A stretch of 64,000 bases of DNA, taken from the NCBI RefSeq assembly GCF_035046485.1, contig NC_085138.1, forward strand, positions 271,975,694-272,039,693, written 5' to 3'. How positions within the stretch are numbered: position 1 is the first letter of the stretch; every line of letters begins with the position of its first letter. This stretch comes from Aedes albopictus (taxonomy: Eukaryota; Arthropoda; Insecta; Diptera; Culicidae). The position numbers were made by a program, and so were the translations under genes. Of this stretch, positions 53,913-64,000 are shown piece by piece. The notes beneath the pieces were generated by a model, which was not told the DNA's origin, did not search any database, and saw only the letters and a list, made by a program, of their open reading frames with translations.

Positions 53913-54332
53913 TGTTGAATTCAAAGTGGTAATGAAATTTTATCTTTACTGTTAAGTGGAACTGCATGCAGAGCAAGACTCAAGCTAGGATGGTGGCTAC
54001 CTACATACATACATAATCCACATTTTATTTCAGGAGTAATCAGGTAAATGTTTTGTTTAAAAATGCTTATTAATCATGATTATGATTGTTTTTCAAACAA
54101 ATGTATAACAAAACATACACAACACACACTGTCATACATTACATATACATATCTCATCATGTATTGGGTAAGGGAGGGACCATCAAGGCACCCGATTGAA
54201 ACGATTTGGACAGGAGCTTGGAACTGCCTCCTCCTTGTTGTTAACATTTCGTGGATTGAGGGCGGGCTCTTCGACCCCCATCTATTGGGAGTATTCTGTC
54301 ATCTGAGGGCTTGATTTTGCAGTTGTTCGTGA

Positions 54333-54440
54333 GAACTTTCTTCTGGAAGGAGATTCTTTTCCCCTGACGCGGGTTTCGCGCAAGTGTCTCTGCTTGCGGG
54401 TCCGCACATCCCTTTTCGGCCAATTTTCGGCCCTTCATAC
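54333..54440. repeat. Structured repeat, copy 2 (CGCAAG hairpin)
   Basis: CTGGAAGGAGATTCTTTTCC ... GCGGGTTTCGCGCAAGTGTC TCTGCTTGCGGGTCCGC ... CCCTTCATACAG. Its stem CGCAAG/CTTGCG carries a paired change relative to copy 1. Confidence 0.65.
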
Positions 54441-54530
54441 AGGAGAATGACTGACCACTAACAACAGCACAATCTTGATCAAATCGCTTTTCAGATTATT
54501 CCAGTGCTATAGGCAGCTGCCTTGCTACAA

Positions 54531-54972
54531 TAGGCCTTTTCAGCTGACAGGTTCGTGTATGCCACTGTTTACAACCGCCGAACAAAGGCGCAAGCGCTAA
54601 ACTGTCATTTTCATAGGAGAACTGTCAAAGGCCTGAAAAATCAGCTGATTTAAGACGTCAAATTAAGGGCCCATATAGCCGAGGCGGTAAACGCACGGGT
54701 ATTCAGCAAGACTATGCTGAGGGTGACGGGTTCGATTCCCGGTCGGTCCAGGATCTTTTCGTAAAGGAAATTTCCTTGACTTCCTTGGGCATAGAGTATC
54801 TTCGTGCCTGCCACACGATATACGCATGCAAAATGGTCATTGGCAGAGGAAGCTCTCAGTAAATAACTGTGGAAGTGCTCATAGAACACTAAGCTGAGAA
54901 GCAGGCTTTGTCCCAATGAGGACGTTACGCCAAGAAGAAGAAGAAGAAGACGTCAAATGAAAAGGCCTATAG
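54531..54972. mobile_element. Small TIR element split by a SINE
   Basis: ATAGGCCTTTTCAGCTGACA and TGAAAAGGCCTATAG are inverted ends. The SINE at 54664-54946 inserted in its right part. Confidence 0.6.
54664..54946 (+). mobile_element. tRNA-derived SINE (Feilai-like) with 12-bp target duplication
   Basis: Head ATAGCCGAGGCGGTAAACGC, B box GACGGGTTCGATTCCCGG, body CTTCCTTGGGCATAGAG and tail GTTACGCCAAGAAGAAGAAG. Flanked by AAGACGTCAAAT at 54652-54663 and 54947-54958, a clean retroposition duplication. Confidence 0.9.
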
Positions 54973-54985
54973 ATGGTAGAACAAT

Positions 54986-55010
54986 ATCATCATCATCATC
55001 ATCATCATGA
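54986..55010. repeat. (ATC)n microsatellite
   Basis: ATCATCATCATCATCATCAT run within AT-rich intergenic sequence. Confidence 0.9.
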
Positions 55011-55326
55011 GATAGATATTAAGGGCACTCATACCAGCGGCGTCATGGTCGCATTTTTTTTCGCAGTCAAGTTCGCAGATTGTGAACAATCCTTGGTACT
55101 CACTTTACGTAATTTATGTTTAGTCCCTTACTGTCAGAGCTGTCAGATCAGTGTAACACGCTAAATAAAATTTACACAAAAGGCAATTTACACGGAAAAA
55201 AATACACGGTTATGAATATTTATTGGGTACCGGACTGGTCACCGAAAATTTGATCGTTTTCTTTGGTACATCGAGGTCTTGAAATTAGTCTATGCTCATA
55301 CCCTAATACTTTTTGCAACTGAATTG

Positions 55327-56812
55327 CAGGGCTGTTACAGGTGGCGCGGATTTTGCGTTTTTCGCGGTTTTTGCGTTTCGCGCGGATTTGGCGCGTTTAT
55401 GCTAATTTCGGCGCGGTTTTTGCGGAAATGGTTTTAAAATGCACTTACATTAAATATGTAGACATGTAGCTCAACACAATCAGAATAAATAAAGAACATT
55501 CCCAAATTGGAGTTATGAATTTTGTGATTAAGTAAAATCAATGTTAATAGTCGCTAGCTTGGAGTGCTACATAAGTTGCACTGCACTAAACGCTCAATTT
55601 TTGAAAACAGAGAAGTTCTTCTTCTGAATTTCGTAGTCAACCTCTTGAAGACAGAACCCGACTAAATTTTTGGATAGAATGTTTTGGACGGAACTTATTT
55701 GGTAATGTCTGAGGTTCGCAAACACTGAATCATGGCAAGATTTCTGCAAAAATTCCTAGAGTTTCTTGGTAATTCTGAAATATGTTTTTTATGGAATTTG
55801 CAAAAAGACGTCACTGGAAATTTTGGATAAACTTTTGATTGAATTATAAGAATCTTGTAGTTGTAGACTGTGTTGCTTGTAGATCTTTTGTCGAATCGAT
55901 TTTTGTTAAAAACTCTGGTAGAATTATCCTAAAAATAAACTTCTGTTGTCATGGTAAAATTTATCTTTGATTTCCAATCGGAGCATTCGTTGAGAGCTGT
56001 TGAGAGGGGAGTAGCAAGCAAGGGTTTCTTAGTAGAATTGTGGAGATTTTTTTTACATGAAAACATGAAGTTTTGGAATCCTATGCAGGACATTCTTGCT
56101 GAAATCTTTACTGAATTTCCAAGGGTGTGGTATGGACAGAAACTCTTATTTTACATTTCTAATAAATTAATACTTCTCTACATACTTTTTGCTCAAAGGT
56201 GAGAACATTTGCCTGACATTTTTTATTAAATGTTTCCTTTTAAACAAATATCAACCTTAGATTTTATTCCTATTGTAATTGGTGATTTATTTTATCAATG
56301 GATTACGCTAAAATCAATTACTCTATTTGTATCTTCACAAAAAAATCTGAAAATTTTCTTGCAGTTCTCTCGAACGATGTTTTGAGACTTACTACAGATT
56401 TTATAGCAGGTTTTCTACAATAATGTTGGTTATAATTATTTCAAAAAATTCGCCAAGAATTCTCCTTTCTGGAACTGTTTCAGGGAACAGGAAATTCCAT
56501 TCTCGTAAAATAGTAGTCACCCTGATTGGCCAGCAATCAAAGAACTATTTATTCAAAACTTTTTATTCCAATTTAAAAAACTTACCTGTTTGCATCATTT
56601 CTTGGTTGATGTGCAAGTTGCATGGATTAATAATAGTCAAAATCGGTTTTGACATTAGAAATGATCTTCATCTGGAGTGCAACAAAAAACATTCTCGAAA
56701 AAATGAAAAAAATCAGGCTTTTTATGAGCTTCAGTATTCAAAATCATATGTTTTAGTACTGGCGCGGATTTGATGACCTCGGCGCCAAATTGACAGTTTT
56801 GTAACAGCCCTG
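55327..56812. mobile_element. 1.5 kb non-autonomous element, CAGGGCTGTTACA termini
   Basis: Ends CAGGGCTGTTACA and TGTAACAGCCCTG are perfect inverted repeats of 13 bp, and GAATTG flanks both sides directly. Subterminal GGCGCGGATT occurs at both ends. CAGGG ends suggest hAT, though the duplication seen is 6 bp. Frames of up to 116 codons inside have no transposase motif. Confidence 0.8.
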
Positions 56813-57150
56813 GAATTGTCAAGTGCTAATTTAAATGCGTGAACTTGAAAATATTTTATACTTAGTTACTTTGGGCCATATTTTTTTTTTTCATTCGAAA
56901 AACTGCTAAAATCTTCAGTAATTTTTTTTTATTTGGACAAATGGACCTTGAATTGTACCAATCTATCATCGTGGTTTTCGATAAATTCGAATTTTTGGGA
57001 GCATGTCTTTATACCGAAACCCACATTGTTGAGGTTTGGATACCACGTAGCAAATTCGGCGTAAGGTCTTTGAGAGTGGCGAAAGATTCTAAGAAAAAGA
57101 GTTCCATTAATAAAAAAAATGTGGTGTAAAGCAACAGGTACTTACCAAGG
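56813..57150. other. Intergenic, no gene recognised
   Basis: AT-rich. On the minus strand a GTAAGTACC at 57146-57138 looks like a splice donor but no exon precedes it. Confidence 0.35.
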
Positions 57151-57151
57151 C

Positions 57152-57290
57152 CTTGTAGCATAATCGGGCTAATAATATTAGCTACAAGTTACAAGTTACA
57201 AGTACTAATATTACAAGTGCTAATAATTTGTGTTGCATAAAGGTTGAATTTTCCACTAATATTATTAGCATAATATTACAATAGTGACCA
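57152..57290. mobile_element. GGCCTTGTAGCATAAT element, copy 1
   Basis: GGCCTTGTAGCATAATCGGG CTAATAATATTAGC followed by ACAAGTTACAAGT repeats and GTTGCATAAA. Related inverted sequence is at 62460-62540 and 63752-63861. Confidence 0.6.
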
Positions 57291-57926
57291 TGAAAATACA
57301 AGTTGTTTTTGTTTATTTACCTGTCAAAATTCATCCGACAGTTCACTATTAATTTGAAATGGCAGTTACTGTTTGTTTATTTTCTGCATTTTTTAAGTAA
57401 CATCCGGAAGAAAAATGAAAAAAAGTTAACAGGATGTTCGTTAAAAAGTAACTTCATAGATTCCGAAGATTTTTGGTGAAATGTCCCAAAGATTCCATAG
57501 TACTGGTTGAAAAGCAATGGATAAAGAAAGACGTTAACCCTCTAATACCCATTTTTTTTTTTTATTTTGATCTAAATATAATTTTTCGTCATCTAAAATC
57601 GATTTAAACATGTTTTGGAAGATGATTCCTTTTAATTCTCGATTTCGAGAATTTCAGTTTTTGATTTTTCTAATTTTTATTTTTTAACATCCCCACACTG
57701 TTATATTTTTCCTGGAAGCCTATTTGGGGTACGGATTTTTTGAGATGAAAACATTTTGAGATTTTATGATTATTGTTGAAATATTTTTATTTTAAATTTT
57801 TTTCATAGAAAATTTTATTTTCCGTGTAATTTTAAGGAAAATAATTTTAGAGTGTATTCGATTCCCTTAATCTATTAAACTAGGATAGAATGGTTTGGGA
57901 AAAATTTAAAACATGTTAATTGTAGC

Positions 57927-58739
57927 CAGTGTCGAAAAAAATCAGCACAATGATGTTCAATTTGTGCGAAAACGAACACCAATAAACAAACATAGTTACC
58001 CATAGACACGAGGCCGAGAATGAACATGACAAAGAAGAGACGAGACAATGAAAGCGGCGTCTTGTGGTGTCATCCACTGCAGTTGAAGTTCAGTTCAGCT
58101 GAACTTCAGCTCGACGAATTCGAAGATGAATATTTCAATTTGGAATTGATTTATTGTGGTTTTAGGCATGCAAATACCGATATGTTACCTTAATTCAATG
58201 CATTATAGTTACTTTTCGTGAGTGATGCAAAACAACTGCATTTTTTGCTTCTGCATCGTGCTTAATTAAAACGAATCAGTTGAAATTGAAAATACTGACT
58301 TTGAGCACAGACAAACAGACGTAACACTTTGAAAAATTTTCGATTCAAATAATAGTCACGGAAACATATTCGCCCAATGCTAAAAGAACTATGTTTGGCC
58401 GACCACCAGCTAGGTGGCGGTAGTGAGCAAACATCAAACTCGAACAAAAACTATGCGAGCGCCACGGTTGGGCAGTTGGCCAACTATCAAATTTTGAAAA
58501 ATACCGTTAAATTGGTGAACGATGGGAATTATCAGAGTGTTACGTCTGTTTGTCTGTGCTTTGAGTATCAGTAGGTGGTTGAAGTTCAGCAGACAGCGGT
58601 CAAAAGAATTTCGAAAGCATATATTTCTGAGAACGCCGCTCGGGTTGTCAAGACGACTATCAAAACAAAAACAAATCAACGACGATGGCGCCGCTGGGCG
58701 TCGGTGCAGACGACCGTAATTTGACAATTGCCGTCACTG
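57927..58739. mobile_element. hAT-type MITE, 813 bp, nested
   Basis: CAGTGTCG...CGTCACTG ends with a perfect 8-bp duplication ATTGTAGC at 57919-57926 and 58740-58747. Copy 2 of the host MITE shows the empty site, ATTGTAGCGATTC. It contains the 253-bp MITE. Confidence 0.9.
58306..58558. mobile_element. MITE with CACAGACAAACAGACGTAAC termini, copy 3 (253 bp)
   Basis: Perfect family termini and a 7-bp duplication CTTTGAG at 58299-58305 and 58559-58565. Its interior differs from copies 1 and 2, so the family is defined by its ends. Innermost of three nested elements. Confidence 0.92.
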
Positions 58740-58982
58740 ATTGTAGCGATTCAACATAAAATAAACAATGACTTCTAAAGGGTGACCAAAACGCCAATTT
58801 TTCAATGATTTCTAAAAAATGTAAAAACGTTTCAAAATACACCAAAAACCATTCTGAGATATACAAAACAGTCCCAAATTTCAGCCAAAAATATAAAAAT
58901 TTTGATTTTCCACGAAACAAAAATTACAAAAATGCTCAAACTATACCCCGTCTAAAGGCGGGGTTGGGTATTAGAGGGTTAA

Positions 58983-59868
58983 GCAACAATATGCCTAGTA
59001 CATATTATGCTTCTCGTTAAAACTCGAAGTGATCTGGTATGCAAAAAAATGAGCTCTTACAACCTACTTTTATATCTCGCAAGTCGATTCCGATTAATGC
59101 TTATTGTAGCTCTTAATTAGCTTATTGATGCGCAATACAAACAATTGATTCAAATTAATTTCGCATCTGCAACTTCACGAGATGTGGTTAAAGTCGCGAC
59201 TTCGATTTGGTGCAGTGACCATAATACATAACTTCACAAAGAACCACCAATCCAAGATGAGTATTTTAGAAACTTTGGAGATTTTGAAGACTCAGCAGAA
59301 ATTATATTTTGTATACAAAATGACGTGCACATCAACACAATTATCTCTCAATTAGTTTTGAACACATAATACCGATGGATACATATTGCTAAACTTAATC
59401 GACAAAAACTGTAATTAAGGTTGAAATGTTAGATAAATAATATCTTTTGAGTTCATCAGAATGGTAAATCGATATATTTAAAACTGTTGCGCACAACAGC
59501 GCATTTTAAATTTAAACTTACATCGCAATATTAAATAGACACCCCTAAATAATACTAAACTAGATGTACACTTATATATATAGAATAACAGACGTAAAGT
59601 AGCATTGCTAAGGAGGAGATGTGTGAACTACGGAAACAACTATTTTCTGTAAATGTCCCACCGAATTTGTAAGTAGTGTTTTTAATGTGAAACCTAATAA
59701 ATGTTTTTATACAGCTTTGTAGCTGATCATCGACAGATATGCTGTCTTTCATTCTGCTGGAAGAGTCGGTCGTCAGTCCCCTCCTGCAATCGCAACAAAA
59801 ACTGAATATGAATTCTGCAAACATTTAAATTAACTTGTAAATTATTTTACAAGACCTTCGAGACTTGT
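58983..59868. other. Intergenic, no gene recognised
   Basis: AT-rich; only short frames and no clear repeats. Confidence 0.4.
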
Positions 59869-60317
59869 AAGGGGGCGTCCATAAATGACGTAGCTTTTTT
59901 TGAGCGATTTTTAATACCCCCCTCCCCCCTCGTAGCATTTCGTCACAAATTCAGACACCCCCCTCTATAAATGACGTAGCTTGTTAAGCATCCCCCCCCC
60001 CTCAACAAATTTTTCATGTAAAAAAAAAACTCGAACTTAGCTCTGATTTCAATTTTAACTTGTATGCTAATAGAATATTATGAAAAAACAACAATAGCAA
60101 GCAACATTGCCGACTGCCAGGTTCAGATCGCCGACATCAAGACTATAGGTGCAACCAGTGGAGATTATCACCAAAGCTAATGACTCAATAAACCACCCAT
60201 CGTTCTGCTACCATATGAGCCTAGAAGCTCTCCGAAGATATTAGTTTGCTCATTAATAAATCTATTAAGAATATCAAATTGATTTAATTTGAATAAAATT
60301 CACCACGACATTCGAAG

Positions 60318-61400
60318 GACACTGCAGGAGTTTCTTCTAAAATTCTTACAGCAGTTCATTTTGGAATTCCTAGAGAAGTTTATTTTGGGATTTCTCCAAG
60401 GATTTTTTTGGTATTCCTCCTTATTGTATTCCTTCAGGGATTCCTTCAAAGATCCCTCCAATAATTCATTCCGGAGTTCCTTCTTAGATTCTTCCAAAAG
60501 CTCCTTCAGAGATTTCTCCAGGATTTTTTTCTAAGGTTTTTCTAAAAGTTTATCCATGGTTTCCTTCAGGAGTTCTTTCAAGGTTTTTTCTCCTCTCTTC
60601 CATCAGCAGTTTCTTTAGACATCTCTACAGGGATTTTAACCGAAATTTCTTTTGAGATTCCATCAAAACTTCTTTCTGTGTTTCCTAAAAAAGTTCCCTT
60701 TGGGATTCCTCCAGGAGTTCCTTCTTGGCTTCCTTCAGGAATTCACTCAGATATACATTCCAAGATCTCGGTAGGTAACCCCTCCGGTATTCTTTCAAAA
60801 CCCTCCCAGGAGTTATTTCTGTGATTCCTCCAGGTGTTTCTTATTGGATTCCAGGAGTTATATCCTGATAATTTTTTGTGATTCCCCAAAAGTTATTTAC
60901 GGGATTGCTTCCGAAATTCCTTACGGGATTCTTTCAATTATTTCTTCCGTGCTTTCTTCAGAAATTAAACCAGGAGTTCTTTCTGACAATCTACAAATAT
61001 CTCCATCTAAGATTCTTCCAGTAGTTTATTCAAGGTTTCTCCGAAAGCTTCATCTAAATTGCTCCAGGTACTCCTCCTCACAGAATTTCTTTTGAAATTT
61101 CTCTTTTTCCTGTCATGATTGTTCCAGGAGTTCATTCTGAAATTCTTCTGGAAGTTCCTTCAAGGATTTCTTCTGAGATTCCTCCAGATCCTTTTGAAAT
61201 ATTTTCAGAAGTTTTTTTTTTCTGGGATTCCCAGTAGGAATTCCTGTGGAAATGTTATCCTTCTCCTGTTTGGGAAACCTATGAAGAACACAATGAGAAA
61301 TTACTTACAAAGTTGCTAGAGGAGTTCCTTAAGAAATTGTTGGATGAATTATTCGAGGAAGTCCTGTAGAAACTATATAAGGAACTCTTGGAATCTTGCC
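60318..61400. repeat. 12/24-bp tandem array 3
   Basis: Degenerate units such as TTCCTTCAGGGATTCCTTCA and ATTCCTCCAGGAGTTCCTTC, the CAGG-type subfamily as in the left part of array 1. More decayed than arrays 1 and 2. Confidence 0.85.
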
Positions 61401-61699
61401 GTAATGCCAAAAGCTTAGAAAAATTTTCCTTTGTAACCTTAGCGGCGTGCAGTGCCCTCTATATCAAGCAGCATACTATTGGTCTTGAGAAGCATTTCAG
61501 CGAAATTGATTTTTGTCTGCAAACACAATATACCTATTATTCTTTACGCAGGACTTCAAAACCACTTTCTCAGATACAGTTGTTGCGTCCGATAGCTGCA
61601 TGTCTTATGAAATGAAGCCGGCATTTATTTCCATTATTTGTTATTTACATGGAAAAAAAATCATACAATTAATACTTAATGCAAGTAAAAGTTTATTAA

Positions 61700-62314
61700 C
61701 CCTCTAATACCCAAATTTTTGATTTTGTTCTAAATATCATTTTTCGTCATCTAAAATCGATTTAAACATGATTTGGAAGATAATTCTTTTTAATTCTCGA
61801 TTTCGTGAATTTCAGTTTTTGATTTTTCTAATTTTTATTTTTGAACATCCCCACACTTTTATATTTTTTCTGGAAGCCTATTTGGGGCACGGATTTTTTG
61901 GGATGAAAACATTTTGAGATTTTATGATTATTGTTGAAATATTTTTATTTTAATTTTTTTTCATATAAAATTTTATTTTCCGTGTAATTTTAAGGAAAAT
62001 AATTTTAGAGTGTATTCGATCCCCTTAAACTATTAAACAAGGATAGAATGGTTTGGGAAAAATTTAAAATATGTTAATTGTAGCGATTCAATACAAAATA
62101 AACAATGACTTCTAAAAGGTGACCAAACATAAATTTTTCAATGATTTTTTAAAAATATAAATACGCTTTAAAATACACCAAAAACCATTTTGAGGTATAC
62201 AAAACAGTCCTAAATATCAGCCAAAAATATAAAAATTTTGATTTCCCACGAAACAAAAATTACAAAAATGCTCAAACTATACCCCGTCTAAAGGCGGGGT
62301 TGGGTATTAGAGGG
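61700..62314. mobile_element. TTAA-type MITE, copy 2, 615 bp
   Basis: CCCTCTAATACCCA...TGGGTATTAGAGGG with TTAA at 61696-61699 and 62315-62318. Subterminal hairpin CCCCGTCTAAAGGCGGGG. The uninterrupted reference for copy 1. Confidence 0.9.
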
Positions 62315-62541
62315 TTAATTATGATTTTTTTTTCTATAGGCCTAATAGAAAGCTACGTAGCATATCACAAACCCCTACCCCCCTATCGTCACACTTCGTC
62401 ACAAAATCACAAACACCCCCCTCCCCCCCAAAAAGCTACGTCATTTATGGACGACCCCTAATCAAAAGTACAAGTCATAGCTAATATTTTATACTTGTAG
62501 ATTGTTTATGCAACAAACACTTGTAATTTCTAATAATAATA

Positions 62542-63749
62542 CAGTAGACGTTCGATAACTCCAACATGTTTACTAGTATGGGACACGCTTGTATGGAAAA
62601 AAATAAATCCTCGCCCCAGTCGACTTTTTAGATCCCATTTAGGTCCCATATGAACTGTGCAAAATTTCAGCGCAATCGGTGAAACTATAATTTAGCGCAA
62701 GCGGTTCAAAGTTTTCATAGGATTTACTATGGGAAAAGTTACACTTTCAAACAAAAAATCCCAGAGGTCGCCCCTTGTCTCGTTAATTCAAATCAATCAA
62801 CGCTTCTTGTAGAAAAATCATTTATGAAACTTTCCTTCTTAGACTACAAAACAATTGGATGCTTGTGGAAAAAGTTATTGATTTATTACCGATAAGTGAT
62901 CCGACGAACGGCTTTTTGTTTTGTTTTATCAGCAGCACTGTAGCTGCTGCCTTGGCTGCTGCTGTTTCTGGAGGTGGTGATGCCTAAAGTGTCTCGAGTA
63001 TACCAAAGTGGAGAATCCTTGTCGTTTTGACAGGTCTCCTGCTCGATTGGAACTATGGGGATGACACTAGATCGACTGTTCCAATTTTGACGTTTCTCCT
63101 CTTTGTTTCATCCAGGCTCGTTAGTGATGCCACCCACCACCCCATGCAGCAACGGCAGCAGCAGTGCTGCTGATAAAACAAAACAAAAAGCCGTTCGTTG
63201 AATCACTAATCGGTAATAAATCGATAACTTTTTCCACAAGCATCCAATTGTTTTGCGGTCTTCGAAGGAAAGTTTCAAAAAGGATTTTTCTACAAGTAGC
63301 GTTCATCGATTTGAATTAACGAGACAAGGGGCGACCTCTGGGAATTTTTATCTGAAAGTGTAACTTTTCCCATAGTAAATCGTATGAAAACTTTGAACCG
63401 CTTGCGCTAAATTATAGTTTCACCGATTGCGCTGAAATTTTGCACAGTTCATATGAGACCTAAATGGAATCGAAAAAGTCAACTGGAGCGAGAATTTGAT
63501 GTTTGTCCCATACTAATGTTTACGTTTCAGTTAGCGAACAAAATTCGATAACTGCAACGTCAGATAGGCGTCAACAACCCATCAATTGACGTTAAATGAA
63601 CAACAAATTCTTTCGATTGTTCATTTGGGCTAACTTGGCGCACCGTTTTGACGGATAGCGGTGCGATAACCGCAAATTTGTTGCACTTACCGGACTTGCA
63701 GTTATAAAGCATTGCGGTTAAACCGTTTGCACCGACCGAACGTCTACTG
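62542..63749. mobile_element. 1.2 kb TA-flanked foldback, arms about 400 bp
   Basis: Ends CAGTAGACGTTCG and CGAACGTCTACTG, with TA at 62540-62541 and 63750-63751. Arms about 62555-62985 and 63140-63560 are close reverse complements (GCAGCAGC-rich near the loop; CAAGGGGCGACCTCTGGGA block). The 62-bp or so GCTGCTG segment borders the loop. Transcripts would form very long dsRNA. Confidence 0.85.
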
Positions 63750-63856
63750 TATTAGACTTGTAACTTGTACTTGTAGGATTTTTATCCAACAAGATATTAC
63801 AAAATACAAGCTACAACACTAATATTAGTAAAATTTTCATTATGCTACAGGCCCCA

Positions 63857-63953
63857 GGTCTTTCTCTATTCGTTGTCGCTTCATATTTTCAGCTAGGAAC
63901 GGCTGCAGTATTAGGCCCTTAGCTTCCTTGTAGGTCAACTGAGTAGCCATTAT
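63857..63953 (-). CDS. Possible first coding exon of an unidentified gene (partial)
   Basis: On the minus strand, an acceptor-like TTTCTTCCAG ends at 63954, then ATAATGG opens a frame of about 33 residues (starting MATQLTYKEAKGLI; Lys/Arg/Glu-rich toward the end, MKRQRIEKDL). The frame is followed at once by transposon sequence (GGGCCTGTAGCATAAT), with only a weak GTAGCA donor. The product is not recognised. The polypyrimidine tract is poor, so this is a tentative exon. Confidence 0.35.
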
Positions 63954-64000
63954 CTGGAAGAAATTATATTTTTTTTTAATTAAATAATAAGTTTCACATT

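Larger units (their letters stand above)
57538..58978. mobile_element. TTAA-type (piggyBac-like) MITE, copy 1, carrying a two-level nest
   Basis: CCCTCTAATACCCA and TGGGTATTAGAGGG ends flanked by TTAA at 57534-57537 and 58979-58982. Matches 61700-62314 along its length except for the 813-bp insert. The TTAA duplication fits piggyBac-type MITEs; Kolobok elements also use TTAA. Confidence 0.88.
59869..62460. mobile_element. 2.6 kb structure bounded by CGTCCATAAATGACGTAGC
   Basis: Left GGGGGCGTCCATAAATGACG TAGCTTTTTT and right complement GAAAAAGCTACG...GGACGACCCC. The left end also has a second inverted CTATAAATGACGTAGCTTG. It encloses array 3 and a TTAA-type MITE. It may be one element or two opposed copies. 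Confidence 0.6.

Overview
The window looks like nuclear DNA of a culicine mosquito, most likely Aedes. It is AT-rich, gene-poor and packed with short inverted-repeat transposons (MITEs, foldback elements) nested inside one another. It carries tRNA-derived SINEs of the Aedes Feilai type (tRNA-like head with a GGTTCGATTCC B box, AAG-rich tail) on both strands, LINE remnants, a solo LTR and very long introns. Species is inferred from repeat style only.

Three genes are well supported. (1) 4.2-8.9 kb, plus strand: a three-exon DAP1 (death-associated protein 1) homologue of 99 residues, with a 4.0 kb intron filled by MITEs. (2) 18.1-52.8 kb, minus strand: mitochondrial short-chain enoyl-CoA hydratase (Echs1). 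Its first coding exon (mitochondrial presequence) lies 33.8 kb upstream of the second exon, and the splice phases match exactly; the joined protein is 292 residues. (3) 28.5-30.1 kb, plus strand, inside that Echs1 intron and on the opposite strand: an intact single-exon 548-residue protein of the XPG/FEN1-like PIN group, closest in layout to asteroid/FAM120 proteins. A possible fourth gene enters from the right edge (minus strand, 63.86-63.95 kb).

Layout: 0-4 kb, 189-bp tandem repeats and MITEs. 4-9 kb, DAP1. 9-12 kb, a MITE with a tRNA-like core, a foldback element and a full-length SINE. 13-17.9 kb, a degenerate 12/24-bp tandem array interrupted by a 735-bp solo LTR with perfect 5-bp target duplication. 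18-52.8 kb, Echs1 and its intron, holding the PIN-domain gene, a 4.1 kb foldback element (34.7-38.8 kb) with arms of 150-bp subrepeats and a core of the same 12/24-bp array, a MITE family with 7-bp target duplications, and a 5.8 kb inverted-terminus composite (46.5-52.3 kb). 53-64 kb, a three-level MITE nest, a third 12/24-bp array and a 1.2 kb foldback.

The genes do not form a pathway. DAP1 is an autophagy-linked small protein, Echs1 a beta-oxidation enzyme, and the PIN-domain protein has no known link to either. The most unusual content is structural: the gene-in-intron arrangement and the repeated association of 12/24-bp arrays with large inverted-terminus structures. Boundaries of most repeats were read by eye.
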